This document shows, one piece after another, positions 52,146-60,853 of a DNA stretch of 64,000 bases. The notes below the pieces were generated by a model. It worked only from the letters and a program-made list of their open reading frames with translations, had not been told where the DNA came from and made no database searches. The first letter of the stretch is position 1. The number at the start of each line of letters is the position of its first letter. Origin of the DNA: an uncultured Clostridium sp. (lineage in GTDB: Bacteria > Bacillota > Clostridia > Clostridiales > Clostridiaceae); NCBI RefSeq assembly GCF_934754925.1, contig NZ_CAKVJA010000002.1, forward strand, positions 1 to 64,000, in the 5' to 3' direction. The position numbers and the translations under genes are program-made.

Positions 52146-53147
52146 ATGAGAATTGCTATAGATGGTATGGGTGGAGATAATGCACCACAAGCTGTTGTTA
52201 ATGGTGTAGTGCAAGCTCTTAAAGAATTTAATGATTTGGAGTTTTTTATAACAGGGCCAGAAGATATAATAAAAGAGCAATTAAAGCAAGAAAATTATAC
52301 TGGTGATAAAATAACTATAGTAGATGCAAAAGAAGTTATATCAACTAATGAGCATCCAGTTATGGCTATAAGAAAAAAGAAAGATTCAAGTTTGTGTAAA
52401 GCTTTAAATTTAGTTAAGGAAAAAAGGTGTGATGCTGTTTTATCAGCAGGAAGTACGGGAGCTTTTTTAGCAGGTTGTAATTTTATTGTAGGAAGAATTA
52501 AAGGCGTTAAGAGACCAGCACTAACTCCTATTATGCCAGGAAAGAATGCACCATTTATGATTGTAGATGCAGGAGCTAATGTAGATTGTAAGCCAGAGTA
52601 TTTAGTTCAGTTTGCTCATATGGGTAGAGAATATTATAAAGGTGTATTAAAAGTAGAGAACCCTAGTGTTGGATTAGTTAATATTGGTGCTGAAGAAGAA
52701 AAAGGTAATGAATTAACTAAAAATACATACCAATTATTAAAAAATGAAAAGGGACTAAACTTTATAGGAAATGTAGAACCTAGAGATGTTACTTCAGGCG
52801 ATACTAATGTTCTCGTTTGTGATGGCTTTGCAGGTAACACAATTTTAAAAATGTATGAAGGAACAGCATCTACTCTTTTAAATATAATTAAAGATGAAAT
52901 TACTTCTAGTGGTGTTAAAGCAAAGGTTGGAGCCCTTTTCTTGAAACCTGTATTTAAAGGTATAAAGAAAAAGTTTGATTATAAAGAATATGGTGGAGCA
53001 CCGTTTTTAGGTGTTGATGGAATTTGTATTAAAGCACATGGAAGTTCTGATGGAAAAGCTTTTAAAAATGCTATAAGACAAAGTAAACAATTCTATGACA
53101 GTAAAGTATTAGAAAAAATTAAAGAAGAATTAGAGTTAAAGGCTTAG
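52146..53147 (+). CDS. plsX: Phosphate acyltransferase PlsX
   Basis: A 333-residue enzyme making acyl phosphate from acyl-ACP for phospholipid synthesis. IDGMGGDNAP, SAGSTGAFLAG and VDAGANVDCKPE are family motifs. ATG 52146 is chosen; the in-frame GTG at 52137 is part of the Shine-Dalgarno AAGGGGTG. Next to acpP, but fapR, fabD and fabG, which lie around plsX in Bacillus, are absent here. Confidence 0.95.
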   Translation: MRIAIDGMGGDNAPQAVVNGVVQALKEFNDLEFFITGPEDIIKEQLKQENYTGDKITIVDAKEVISTNEHPVMAIRKKKDSSLCKALNLVKEKRCDAVLSAGSTGAFLAGCNFIVGRIKGVKRPALTPIMPGKNAPFMIVDAGANVDCKPEYLVQFAHMGREYYKGVLKVENPSVGLVNIGAEEEKGNELTKNTYQLLKNEKGLNFIGNVEPRDVTSGDTNVLVCDGFAGNTILKMYEGTASTLLNIIKDEITSSGVKAKVGALFLKPVFKGIKKKFDYKEYGGAPFLGVDGICIKAHGSSDGKAFKNAIRQSKQFYDSKVLEKIKEELELKA

Positions 53148-53239
53148 AGTTTAAAGAAAGTATAAGTTATAATATATTTTATTAAGTAAAAGAAAAAATG
53201 TTTTATTAGTCGTTTTCATAATAAATATAAGTAATTATA

Positions 53240-53268
53240 TTGACGACAATAAAAATATATAATATTAT
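53240..53268 (+). promoter_or_regulatory. Promoter of acpP
   Basis: TTGACG (53240-53245), 17 bases, TATTAT (53263-53268). Confidence 0.6.
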
Positions 53269-53297
53269 CTAAATGGGTGTGTTTAGGAGGTGAAAGA

Positions 53298-53528
53298 ATG
53301 TTTGAAAAGATTAGAGAAATCATTGCTGATAAGCTAAGTATTAATGAAGACGAAATAACTATGGATTCAGCATTTTTAGAAGACTTAAATGCAGATTCTT
53401 TAGATATAGTTGAACTTATAATGGCTTTAGAAGATGAGCTAGATATGGAAATTCCAGACGAAGACGCAGAGAACTTTGTAACTGTTGGTGATGTAGTTAG
53501 ATTTGTAAAGTCACATGTTGAGGAATAA
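53298..53528 (+). CDS. acpP: Acyl carrier protein
   Basis: A 76-residue acidic four-helix protein carrying growing fatty acids on phosphopantetheine. The attachment serine is S34 in DLNADSLDIVEL. ATG 53298 is chosen for the RBS TAGGAGGTG; an extension to 53277 would read through that site. It has its own promoter and terminator. Confidence 0.97.
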   Translation: MFEKIREIIADKLSINEDEITMDSAFLEDLNADSLDIVELIMALEDELDMEIPDEDAENFVTVGDVVRFVKSHVEE

Positions 53529-53530
53529 AT

Positions 53531-53561
53531 AAAATCCCGCAGTATTTGCGGGATTTTATTT
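53531..53561 (+). terminator. Intrinsic terminator after acpP
   Basis: AAAATCCCGC, 7-base loop, GCGGGATTTT, then ATTT. Confidence 0.9.
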
Positions 53562-53650
53562 ATAAAGTACTTTTATAAAAAACTAAATAGTTTATTCTTG
53601 AATTTGTTTATATAAGCAAGTTGAAGAATAAACTTGAAGGAGTGTAAATA

Positions 53651-54349
53651 ATGAATAGTTTCTATCAGAGAGAAGCTGAAGATATAATAGGTATTAAGTT
53701 TAATGAACCTAAATTATTATTGACGGCTTTAACTCATTCATCATATGCAAATCAACATAGGGATGAAGAATATAATGAAAGATTTGAATTTTTAGGAGAT
53801 GCCATTCTTCAAGTATGTATTACTGAATATTTATTTTTAAATTATAAAGAAAAAAGTGAAGGAGAATTAACTAAGATACGTAGTTTAATTGTTTGTGAAA
53901 ATTCTTTATATGAAATAGGGAAATCTTTAAACTTAGGTTACTTATTAAGAATGAGTAAAGGTGAAGAGTTAACTGGAGGAAGAGAAAGAGTATCCTTAAT
54001 AGCTGATGCTGTAGAAGCCTTAATAGCAGCTATATATTTAGATAAAGGTTTAGAATTTGCAAAAGATTATATTATAGGTAGATTCGAAGATATAATAAAT
54101 CGTGCAATAAATAATGATATAATATTAGATTATAAGACTAGATTACAAGAATATCTTCAAAAAAATGGAGAGGTATCTATAGTATATGAACTTATTAAGT
54201 TTGAAGGGCCTCCACATAGAAGAAAATTCTATACAAAACTTATAATTGACAATAACGAACTAACTTGTGGTGAAGGTTATAGTAAGAAGGAGTCAGAGCA
54301 AAATGCAGCAAAAGCAGCATTAAAGGTTTTGGAGGATAAAAATGAGTAA
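53651..54349 (+). CDS. rnc: Ribonuclease III
   Basis: A 232-residue double-strand-specific endonuclease that processes rRNA precursors. The RNase III signature ERFEFLGDAIL lies near residue 43, DAVEALIAAIYLDKG further on, and a double-stranded RNA-binding domain (about 158-230, DYKTRLQEYLQ) closes it. RBS GAAGGAGTG. Its last eight bases overlap the radical-SAM gene. Confidence 0.97.
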   Translation: MNSFYQREAEDIIGIKFNEPKLLLTALTHSSYANQHRDEEYNERFEFLGDAILQVCITEYLFLNYKEKSEGELTKIRSLIVCENSLYEIGKSLNLGYLLRMSKGEELTGGRERVSLIADAVEALIAAIYLDKGLEFAKDYIIGRFEDIINRAINNDIILDYKTRLQEYLQKNGEVSIVYELIKFEGPPHRRKFYTKLIIDNNELTCGEGYSKKESEQNAAKAALKVLEDKNE

Positions 54350-55373
54350 GAATTATTATATAATTCCTGTTTTTATTTCTCATCAAGGATGTCCACATCA
54401 GTGCGTGTTTTGTAATCAAGATAGAATAGCAGGAAAATATGAAGAAGTTTTTGCTAGTGATGTTAGAAAAATTATAGATGAATATTTAGGTACTATAAAT
54501 AGTAAAGGTGCAACTATAGAAGTATCATTTTTTGGAGGCACATTTACTGCAATTGATGTTAATAAGCAAAAAGAGTTGTTAGAAGTTGCTAGAGAGTATA
54601 AGGAAAAAGGTCTAATACATAAAATAAGGTTATCAACAAGACCAGATGCTATACTGCCATATATCTTAGGATATTTAAAGGAATATAAGGTTGATATAAT
54701 AGAGCTTGGAGTTCAATCTTTAGATGATGAAGTTTTAAGAAAAGCTGGTAGAGGACATAGTGTTAATGATGTAGTAGTTGCATCTAAACTTATTAAGGAA
54801 GCAGGATTTACTTTAGGTCATCAAATAATGCCAGGATTACCAGGGGATAATTTTGAAATTGATATAGAAACTACTAAAAAGTCAATTGAAATGAAGCCAG
54901 ATATATGTAGAATATATCCATCATTAGTTATTAAAGATACTCCTATGGAGGATATGTATAAAAGAGGAGATTATGTACCATACTCTTTAGATGAAGCTGT
55001 ATATATTAGTGGTGAAATGTTAAAGTTATATAATGAAGCTAAAATTAAGGTAATTAGAATTGGATTACAGCCAACAGATACTATTACTACAGGAAAAGAT
55101 ATAGTAGATGGACCTTTTCATCCAGCTTTTAGAGAATTAGTAGAAGGACACTTAATTTGTGAGACTTTAGATAAAAGATCTCCAAAGGAAAAGGATATTA
55201 TAGTTGAAATCAATGAAAAGGATGTTAGTAAGCTATATACCAATAAAAAGCAGTATTTTAAAGCTTTTTTAGCTAATAGACAAGGTAAGGTATATGTTAA
55301 TACTAACAATAAGGTTAAAAAGGGAAGAGTTAAGCTAACAATTATTGAGAAGAGGGAAGAATTTAAAATATAA
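54342..55373 (+). CDS. Elp3-like radical-SAM protein
   Basis: A 343-residue radical-SAM protein with the CX3CX2C cluster in CPHQCVFC near residue 18. SFFGGTFTAID and RLSTRPDAI are typical of the small Elp3-like (YhcC-related) family found between rnc and smc in clostridia. It lacks the acetyltransferase domain of true Elp3. Substrate unknown. The start overlaps rnc by eight bases, with RBS TTGGAGG inside rnc. Confidence 0.85.
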   Translation: MSKNYYIIPVFISHQGCPHQCVFCNQDRIAGKYEEVFASDVRKIIDEYLGTINSKGATIEVSFFGGTFTAIDVNKQKELLEVAREYKEKGLIHKIRLSTRPDAILPYILGYLKEYKVDIIELGVQSLDDEVLRKAGRGHSVNDVVVASKLIKEAGFTLGHQIMPGLPGDNFEIDIETTKKSIEMKPDICRIYPSLVIKDTPMEDMYKRGDYVPYSLDEAVYISGEMLKLYNEAKIKVIRIGLQPTDTITTGKDIVDGPFHPAFRELVEGHLICETLDKRSPKEKDIIVEINEKDVSKLYTNKKQYFKAFLANRQGKVYVNTNNKVKKGRVKLTIIEKREEFKI

Positions 55374-55425
55374 TTGTGGAAGTTTAAACTTTAGTAGTTA
55401 AAATAATAAAAGATATGAATTTAGG

Positions 55426-55495
55426 TGACAAGGGGCAAAGGGTATATAGCAAGATAAGTAATAATATTCTTGTTTATAAGCTTTGAATCTTGTCA
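55426..55495 (+). promoter_or_regulatory. Structured hairpin in the leader before smc
   Basis: TGACAAG (55426-55432) pairs with CTTGTCA (55489-55495), then a symmetric 3x3 internal loop, then CAAAG (55436-55440) with CTTTG (55481-55485), and a CAAG/CTTG pairing inside. No strong U-tract follows. The 12-bp palindrome AAGTTTAAACTT lies at 55380-55391. Confidence 0.45.
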
Positions 55496-55558
55496 TTGTT
55501 TTATTGATATTTCTTTAGCTTTGCTATAAACTAGAGAAAGAATGGAGTGAGAGTTATT

Positions 55559-55651
55559 ATGAAAGCGAAGACAAGAGAAAAAATGATATATATAATTAGT
55601 ATTTTTATGCTTATAGTATTTTTACTAAGTTTAGTACCAGCTTTTATATAA
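55559..55651 (+). CDS. Small single-pass membrane protein (Prli42/DUF4044-like)
   Basis: A 30-residue peptide with a basic N-terminus (MKAKTREK) and one hydrophobic helix of about 22 residues ending VPAFI. RBS GGAGTGAG lies eight bases upstream. Its size and shape recall the tiny membrane proteins annotated as Prli42 (stressosome anchor) or DUF4044, but the sequence is too short for certainty. It precedes smc by 19 bases, so the two may be co-transcribed. Confidence 0.55.
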   Translation: MKAKTREKMIYIISIFMLIVFLLSLVPAFI

Positions 55652-55670
55652 AAAGATAAGGAGTGGATTT

Positions 55671-58600
55671 ATGTTTTTAAGGTCACTTGAGATACGTGGA
55701 TTTAAATCTTTTGCAGATAAGACTGAATTGAGATTTAAAAAGGGAGTAACTGCAGTTGTTGGACCTAATGGTAGTGGAAAAAGTAACGTTTCTGATTCTG
55801 TAAGATGGGTGCTTGGAGAGCAAAGTGTGAAAAGTCTTAGAGGAGGTAAAATGGAAGATGTTATTTTTGCAGGAACACAATTTAGAAAACCCTTAGGACT
55901 TGCACAAGTATCCCTTACTTTAGATAACTCAGATGGAACATTATCAACGGACTACAATGAAGTAACAGTAACTAGAAGAATATTTAGATCTGGTGAAACA
56001 GAGTATTTAATTAATAATCAAAAATGTAGATTAAAGGATATTACTGAATTATTTATGGATACAGGTATAGGTAAAGAAGGGTATTCTATAATTGGACAAG
56101 GTAAAATTGATGCAATATTAAGTGGTAAGCCAGAAGAAAGAAGGGCTTTATTAGAAGAGGCTGCTGGAATTGTTAAATATAAGTCTAGAAAAGAAGAAGC
56201 TGAAAAAAGACTTGATAACACTGATAGTAATTTAGTTAGAATTAGAGATATAATAGCAACTTATGAAGAGAGACTTGAGCCATTAAGAGTAGAAAAGGAA
56301 AAGGCTGTAAAATATAAAGCTTTAGCAGAAGAGTTAAATGTAAAAGAAGTTTCTATATTAGTTAATCACATTGATAGAGTTTCAAAAGATATAGATGGAT
56401 TATCTGGTGAAATAGAAAAAAGACAAGAATCAATAGAGAGTAAAAGAGAAAAGCTTAAGGCTCATAAAAATGTTTTAGATGAGTTGCAAATAAAAATAGA
56501 AAATATAGAAAAGAAAAATAAATTAGAAAAAGAAGAATATTATACGAAAAAGGAAGAGGCTACAAATCATCTTAGAGATATTGAGCTTTTTAAAGAAAGA
56601 ATTAATAATTTTAAATCATTAATAGAAAAAGAAGAAAATGAAATAAAACTTTTAAAAGAGGACCTAGAAAAAGTTACTTTAGAAAAGAAGGACTTAGAAG
56701 AAAAGTTAAATGAAAAGAGTAAAGAAAGTAAAGATAAGGGTTCTGAAATTAAAAGTGTAGAAAGATTAATTAATGATATAACTATAAAAATTGACAAAAT
56801 AGAAAAGGAACTTAATATCTTAAAAAATAATGAATTTGAAATTATATCTAGAAATTCTGATATTAATAATACAATTCAAAGTTTAAAAAAAGAAATAAAT
56901 GAAAAAAATGATATACAGGAAAGTTTAGATAAATCAATAGCTACTTTAGAAGGAAATCTAGCGATTAATATAGGAACTATAGAGGAAGTTAAACTAAAGC
57001 TTATACATACAAAAGATAATATTTCTAAATTAGAAGAAGAGGTAGTATCAATAAGAAAAGAGTTATCTAAAACACATTCTCTTTTAAATAATCAAGATAA
57101 TAAGCTTAAAATGTTATCAAAAAAAATTAATGAGTCAGAAGCTACTCATAATACTTTAGAAACTTTAGAAAAGCATTATGATGGATATAATAGAACAGTA
57201 AAGAGTTTAATGGAGCATGTTGAAAAGGGTAGAGTTCAAGGAATAAAGGATATAAAAGTACTTGGTGAAGTTTTTGAAGTGGAGAAGAAGTATGAAGTTG
57301 CCATTGAGATAGCCTTAGGAGGTGCAATATCTAATGTAATAACTGTTAATGATACTGATGCTAAAAACTTAATTTCATATTTGAAGAATAGAGGATTAGG
57401 TAGAGCAACATTTTTACCTTTAAATATTATTAGAGGTAAAAAGTTAGAAGTACCTAATGATATTAAAAAAGCTAAGGGATATATAGGAATTGCTTCAGAA
57501 ATTCTAAAGTATGATATAAGATATAAAGGTGTAATAGAATATAATCTAGGTAGAACTATAATTGCTGAAAATATGGATTGTGCTCTTAATATATCTAAAA
57601 TTGGAAGGCATAATTATAAAATAGTTACATTAACTGGTGAGGTAATTAACCCAGGAGGTGCCTTAACAGGTGGTAGTATACAAGGTAAAAATGCGAATCT
57701 TTTAGGTAGAAAAAGAGAAATTGAAGAGTTAGCTCAAAATATATTAAGGCTAAAAGAACAGTATGATAATGAGGTCTATAAGTTTAATGAAATAAAGCTA
57801 AAAATAAAGAACTTAGATGAAGAGATATTAAATAAAAGAGAAGAAGTTCATAGCAAAAATATAGAGTTAACAGTATTAGAAGGTGAAATAAAAAACCTTA
57901 TAAATGATGGAGATAAATTAAATAAAAATATTGAAAGCTCTAAGAGAAGAAAAGAAGAGAATAATAATATAATTAACTTGTTAATAGAAAGGCTAGAAAA
58001 TAAAAAAGAAGAACTTAATAAGTTAGACCTTAAAAGTGCCGAAAGAAAAGAAAAGGTTAAATTAATTGAGGAAGAACTCGTTAATAATAATAATGAAAGA
58101 GATTCTTTAAAAGAAAAGTTAGTTAATTTAAAAGTTAATAGTGCAACTTTAGAGGAAAGTCTTCAAGGCCAAAGAATGCAATTATCTTCTAAGAATTTCG
58201 AGATAAGAGAAAAAGAAAATAAGATAAATCAATTGCAAGAGGAGATTTCTGTTAAACATAACAATATTAATTCTTTATCTGAAAATGTTAAAAATAAAGA
58301 AAATATATTAAAAGAAATAGAACAAAGAGTTTTAGAATTAGAAAATTCCTTTAGAGAAGATGAAATTATTAAGGTTGAACTTAAAGAAAGCTATAAGGCT
58401 AAGGAAAGTATAACTAGTGAAATAATAGAAGTAATAAGAGTAGAAGAAAATGAATTAAACAAAAGAGCTATACAACATGCTAAAATAGAAAGTGAGCAAG
58501 AAGCTCTTTATAATAGATTGAATAGTGAATTAAATTTAACTCTTGCCGAAGCAAAAGAGATAGCTGTTAGTGTTGAAAATACGAATATGCTTAAAGATGA

Positions 58601-59228
58601 AATTTCTATATTGAAATCAAAGATAGCAGCTTTAGGAACAGTCAATTTATCAGCTATAGTAGAATATGACGAAGTATGTGAAAAGTATGAGTTTATGTCA
58701 TCACAAGAGCTAGATTTACAAAAGGCAAAGGAAGAGCTTATAGAAGTTATAAATGAAATGACTATTCAGATGCAAGAGTTATTTAAAGAAAATTTTAAAA
58801 TATTAAATGAAAATTTTGGAGAGACCTTTAGAGAGTTATTTAAAGGTGGTAATGCAGAACTTATTTTAGGTGGGGATGATATTTTAAATTCTAATATAAT
58901 AATAAATGTTGAGCCACCAGGTAAGAAACTTCAAAATATAAACTTAATGTCTGGGGGAGAGAAAGTTTTATCTGCAATTGCTTTATTATTTGCAATATTA
59001 AAAATGAAGCCAACCCCATTCTGTATACTTGATGAAATAGAGGCGGCTTTAGATGATGCTAATGTTTATAGGTATGCAGAGTTTTTAAAAGCTTTTTCGG
59101 AAAACATTCAATTTATAGTAATAACACATAGAAAAGGAACAATGGAAGCTAGTGATGTAATGTATGGTATAACCATGGAAGAAAAGGGTATATCTAAAGT
59201 AGTATCAGTAGACTTGTCAGAGAATTAG
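55671..59228 (+). CDS. smc: Chromosome partition protein Smc
   Basis: A 1185-residue SMC ATPase that, with ScpA and ScpB, organises and segregates the chromosome. The N-terminal Walker A GPNGSGKSN is at 31-39 in the head. Long coiled coils (about 170-500 and 680-1030) flank the hinge (about 510-670, with GEVFEVEKKYEVAIE and NPGGALTGGS). The C-terminal head has the signature LMSGGEK near 1092 and Walker B ILDEIEAALDDAN near 1120. RBS AAGGAGTGG. Paired with ftsY, 11 bases on. Confidence 0.97.
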   Translation: MFLRSLEIRGFKSFADKTELRFKKGVTAVVGPNGSGKSNVSDSVRWVLGEQSVKSLRGGKMEDVIFAGTQFRKPLGLAQVSLTLDNSDGTLSTDYNEVTVTRRIFRSGETEYLINNQKCRLKDITELFMDTGIGKEGYSIIGQGKIDAILSGKPEERRALLEEAAGIVKYKSRKEEAEKRLDNTDSNLVRIRDIIATYEERLEPLRVEKEKAVKYKALAEELNVKEVSILVNHIDRVSKDIDGLSGEIEKRQESIESKREKLKAHKNVLDELQIKIENIEKKNKLEKEEYYTKKEEATNHLRDIELFKERINNFKSLIEKEENEIKLLKEDLEKVTLEKKDLEEKLNEKSKESKDKGSEIKSVERLINDITIKIDKIEKELNILKNNEFEIISRNSDINNTIQSLKKEINEKNDIQESLDKSIATLEGNLAINIGTIEEVKLKLIHTKDNISKLEEEVVSIRKELSKTHSLLNNQDNKLKMLSKKINESEATHNTLETLEKHYDGYNRTVKSLMEHVEKGRVQGIKDIKVLGEVFEVEKKYEVAIEIALGGAISNVITVNDTDAKNLISYLKNRGLGRATFLPLNIIRGKKLEVPNDIKKAKGYIGIASEILKYDIRYKGVIEYNLGRTIIAENMDCALNISKIGRHNYKIVTLTGEVINPGGALTGGSIQGKNANLLGRKREIEELAQNILRLKEQYDNEVYKFNEIKLKIKNLDEEILNKREEVHSKNIELTVLEGEIKNLINDGDKLNKNIESSKRRKEENNNIINLLIERLENKKEELNKLDLKSAERKEKVKLIEEELVNNNNERDSLKEKLVNLKVNSATLEESLQGQRMQLSSKNFEIREKENKINQLQEEISVKHNNINSLSENVKNKENILKEIEQRVLELENSFREDEIIKVELKESYKAKESITSEIIEVIRVEENELNKRAIQHAKIESEQEALYNRLNSELNLTLAEAKEIAVSVENTNMLKDEISILKSKIAALGTVNLSAIVEYDEVCEKYEFMSSQELDLQKAKEELIEVINEMTIQMQELFKENFKILNENFGETFRELFKGGNAELILGGDDILNSNIIINVEPPGKKLQNINLMSGGEKVLSAIALLFAILKMKPTPFCILDEIEAALDDANVYRYAEFLKAFSENIQFIVITHRKGTMEASDVMYGITMEEKGISKVVSVDLSEN

Positions 59229-59239
59229 GAGGTAGTAAT

Positions 59240-60154
59240 ATGTTTGGTAAATTATTTAATAATCTTAAGAGTGGATTAACAAAAACAAGAAATGCATTAA
59301 CAGACAAAATAAATGAGGCTTTAAATTTAGCGGTAACAATTGATGAAGATTTATACGAAGAGTTAGAAGAAATACTTATTATGGCAGATATAGGTATGGA
59401 TACTACTATGGAAATCATTGAAAGATTAAAAGATAAGATTAGAAAAGAAAAAATCAATGATGTTGAATTAGTTAGACCGGCTTTAAAAAGTGTAATTGCT
59501 GAAATGATGATAGATGATACTGAAGAAAGTTCTGAAGAGAAAAGTGGAAAAGAAGTTATTTTAGTAATAGGTGTAAATGGTGTTGGGAAAACTACAAGTA
59601 TAGGTAAATTAGCAGCAATGAATAAGGAAAAAGGTAAAAAAGTTTTATTAGCAGCTGCTGACACATTTAGAGCAGGTGCTATAGATCAGTTGCTTGTTTG
59701 GAGTCAAAGAGCAAAAGTTGATATTGTTAAACATGAGGAAGGATCAGATCCAGCAGCGGTTGTGTTTGATGCAATTAATGCTTCTAAGTCAAGAGGTGTA
59801 GATTTACTTATTTGTGATACAGCAGGAAGATTACACAATAAGAAAAATTTAATGGATGAATTAGGAAAAATAAATAGAGTAATAGATAGAGAACTTAGTG
59901 ATGCTAATAAGCAAACTTTATTGGTACTAGATGGAACTACAGGACAAAATGCAGTAATTCAAGCTAAGCAATTTATGGAGGTGTGCCCTATAGATGGAAT
60001 AGTTTTAACTAAGCTTGATGGAACTGCTAAAGGTGGAGTTGTAATCTCTATAAAAAATACTCTTAAAATCCCTGTTAAATATATAGGGGTAGGAGAAGGA
60101 ATTGAAGACCTACAAGAATTTGATGCAGAAAGCTTTGTAGAAGCATTATTTTAA
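59240..60154 (+). CDS. ftsY: Signal recognition particle receptor FtsY
   Basis: A 304-residue SRP GTPase that docks ribosome-SRP complexes at the membrane. Short N domain (about 1-100), then GVNGVGKTT at 111-119, DTAGRLHNKKNLM, and TKLDGTAKGG. There is no long acidic A domain, as usual in Firmicutes. RBS TAGGAGGTA. Its partner Ffh is encoded at 60854. Confidence 0.97.
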   Translation: MFGKLFNNLKSGLTKTRNALTDKINEALNLAVTIDEDLYEELEEILIMADIGMDTTMEIIERLKDKIRKEKINDVELVRPALKSVIAEMMIDDTEESSEEKSGKEVILVIGVNGVGKTTSIGKLAAMNKEKGKKVLLAAADTFRAGAIDQLLVWSQRAKVDIVKHEEGSDPAAVVFDAINASKSRGVDLLICDTAGRLHNKKNLMDELGKINRVIDRELSDANKQTLLVLDGTTGQNAVIQAKQFMEVCPIDGIVLTKLDGTAKGGVVISIKNTLKIPVKYIGVGEGIEDLQEFDAESFVEALF

Positions 60155-60166
60155 TTAGTATTTATT

Positions 60167-60256
60167 AGTTAGTAGTTAAGAAGAAAATTGTTATTATTTA
60201 CAAAAGTTATATTTTGTAGCTAGATATAAGTTCAAGTTAATTCTTAACTATTAACT
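60167..60256. repeat. Imperfect palindrome in the ftsY-ylxM gap
   Basis: AGTTAGTAGTTAAGAA (60167-60182) pairs with TTCTTAACTATTAACT (60241-60256) with one mismatch. An inner ACAAAA/TTTTGT hairpin lies near 60200-60217. There is no clear T-run. The rest of the 353-base gap (60155-60507) is AT-rich, with several TTAGT/ATTAAAA echoes and no gene seen. Confidence 0.5.
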
Positions 60257-60507
60257 TTAAAATAATAAATTGTAATTATATATAACTTATAAAATTTATA
60301 ATTAGTAATTAAAAATTTGTTGCTAAAATTTATATTAGTCATTAAAATAACTATAGATACCAATATGGTATGATTAAAATTAGTAGGTATAGTAAGAGTT
60401 TAGCGCTTAAATTAGGAATGAAAAAATAATTTAAAAGTGTTAAGTAAAAATACTTGACACCTAATTATTATTCTGTTAAAATCTCAGATGTGGGTAAGGT
60501 GATATGC

Positions 60508-60837
60508 ATGGAAGATAGAGTTGAGATTTCCTTATTAATGGATTATTATGGTCCATTGCTTACGGAAAAGCAAAAAAGTATCATGGAGCTATATTACAAT
60601 GAGGATTTATCCTTAGCTGAGATTGCTGAATTAAACAATACGAGTCGCCAAGCGATTCATGACCTAATAAAAAGATGCTACAAACAATTTCTAGCCTATG
60701 AAAGTAAATTAAATTTACTTAAAAAGTCTTTAGAAAAAGAAAAGAAGATTTCGAAATTCTTGAATGAAGTTAATGAAAAGTATTCTTTGATGGATGAAGA
60801 CTACAAAAATTACAAAGAAACTCTAGAAAATTTATAG
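60508..60837 (+). CDS. ylxM: SRP-associated helix-turn-helix protein YlxM
   Basis: A 109-residue UPF0122 protein, linked to the SRP pathway (YlxM stimulates SRP GTPase activity in some Firmicutes). EDRVEISLLMDYYGPLLTEKQ and the sigma-70 region 4-like helix-turn-helix LAEIAELNNTSRQAIHDLIK are typical. ATG 60508 is chosen for the RBS AAGGTGAT; an in-frame extension to 60454 lacks one. ffh follows after 16 bases. Confidence 0.93.
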   Translation: MEDRVEISLLMDYYGPLLTEKQKSIMELYYNEDLSLAEIAELNNTSRQAIHDLIKRCYKQFLAYESKLNLLKKSLEKEKKISKFLNEVNEKYSLMDEDYKNYKETLENL

Positions 60838-60853
60838 GCATAGGAGGGTTAAC

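Noticed and set aside
59194..59664. Minus-strand open frame spanning the smc-ftsY junction
   Set aside because: Opposite two well-conserved genes, with no RBS; a shadow.
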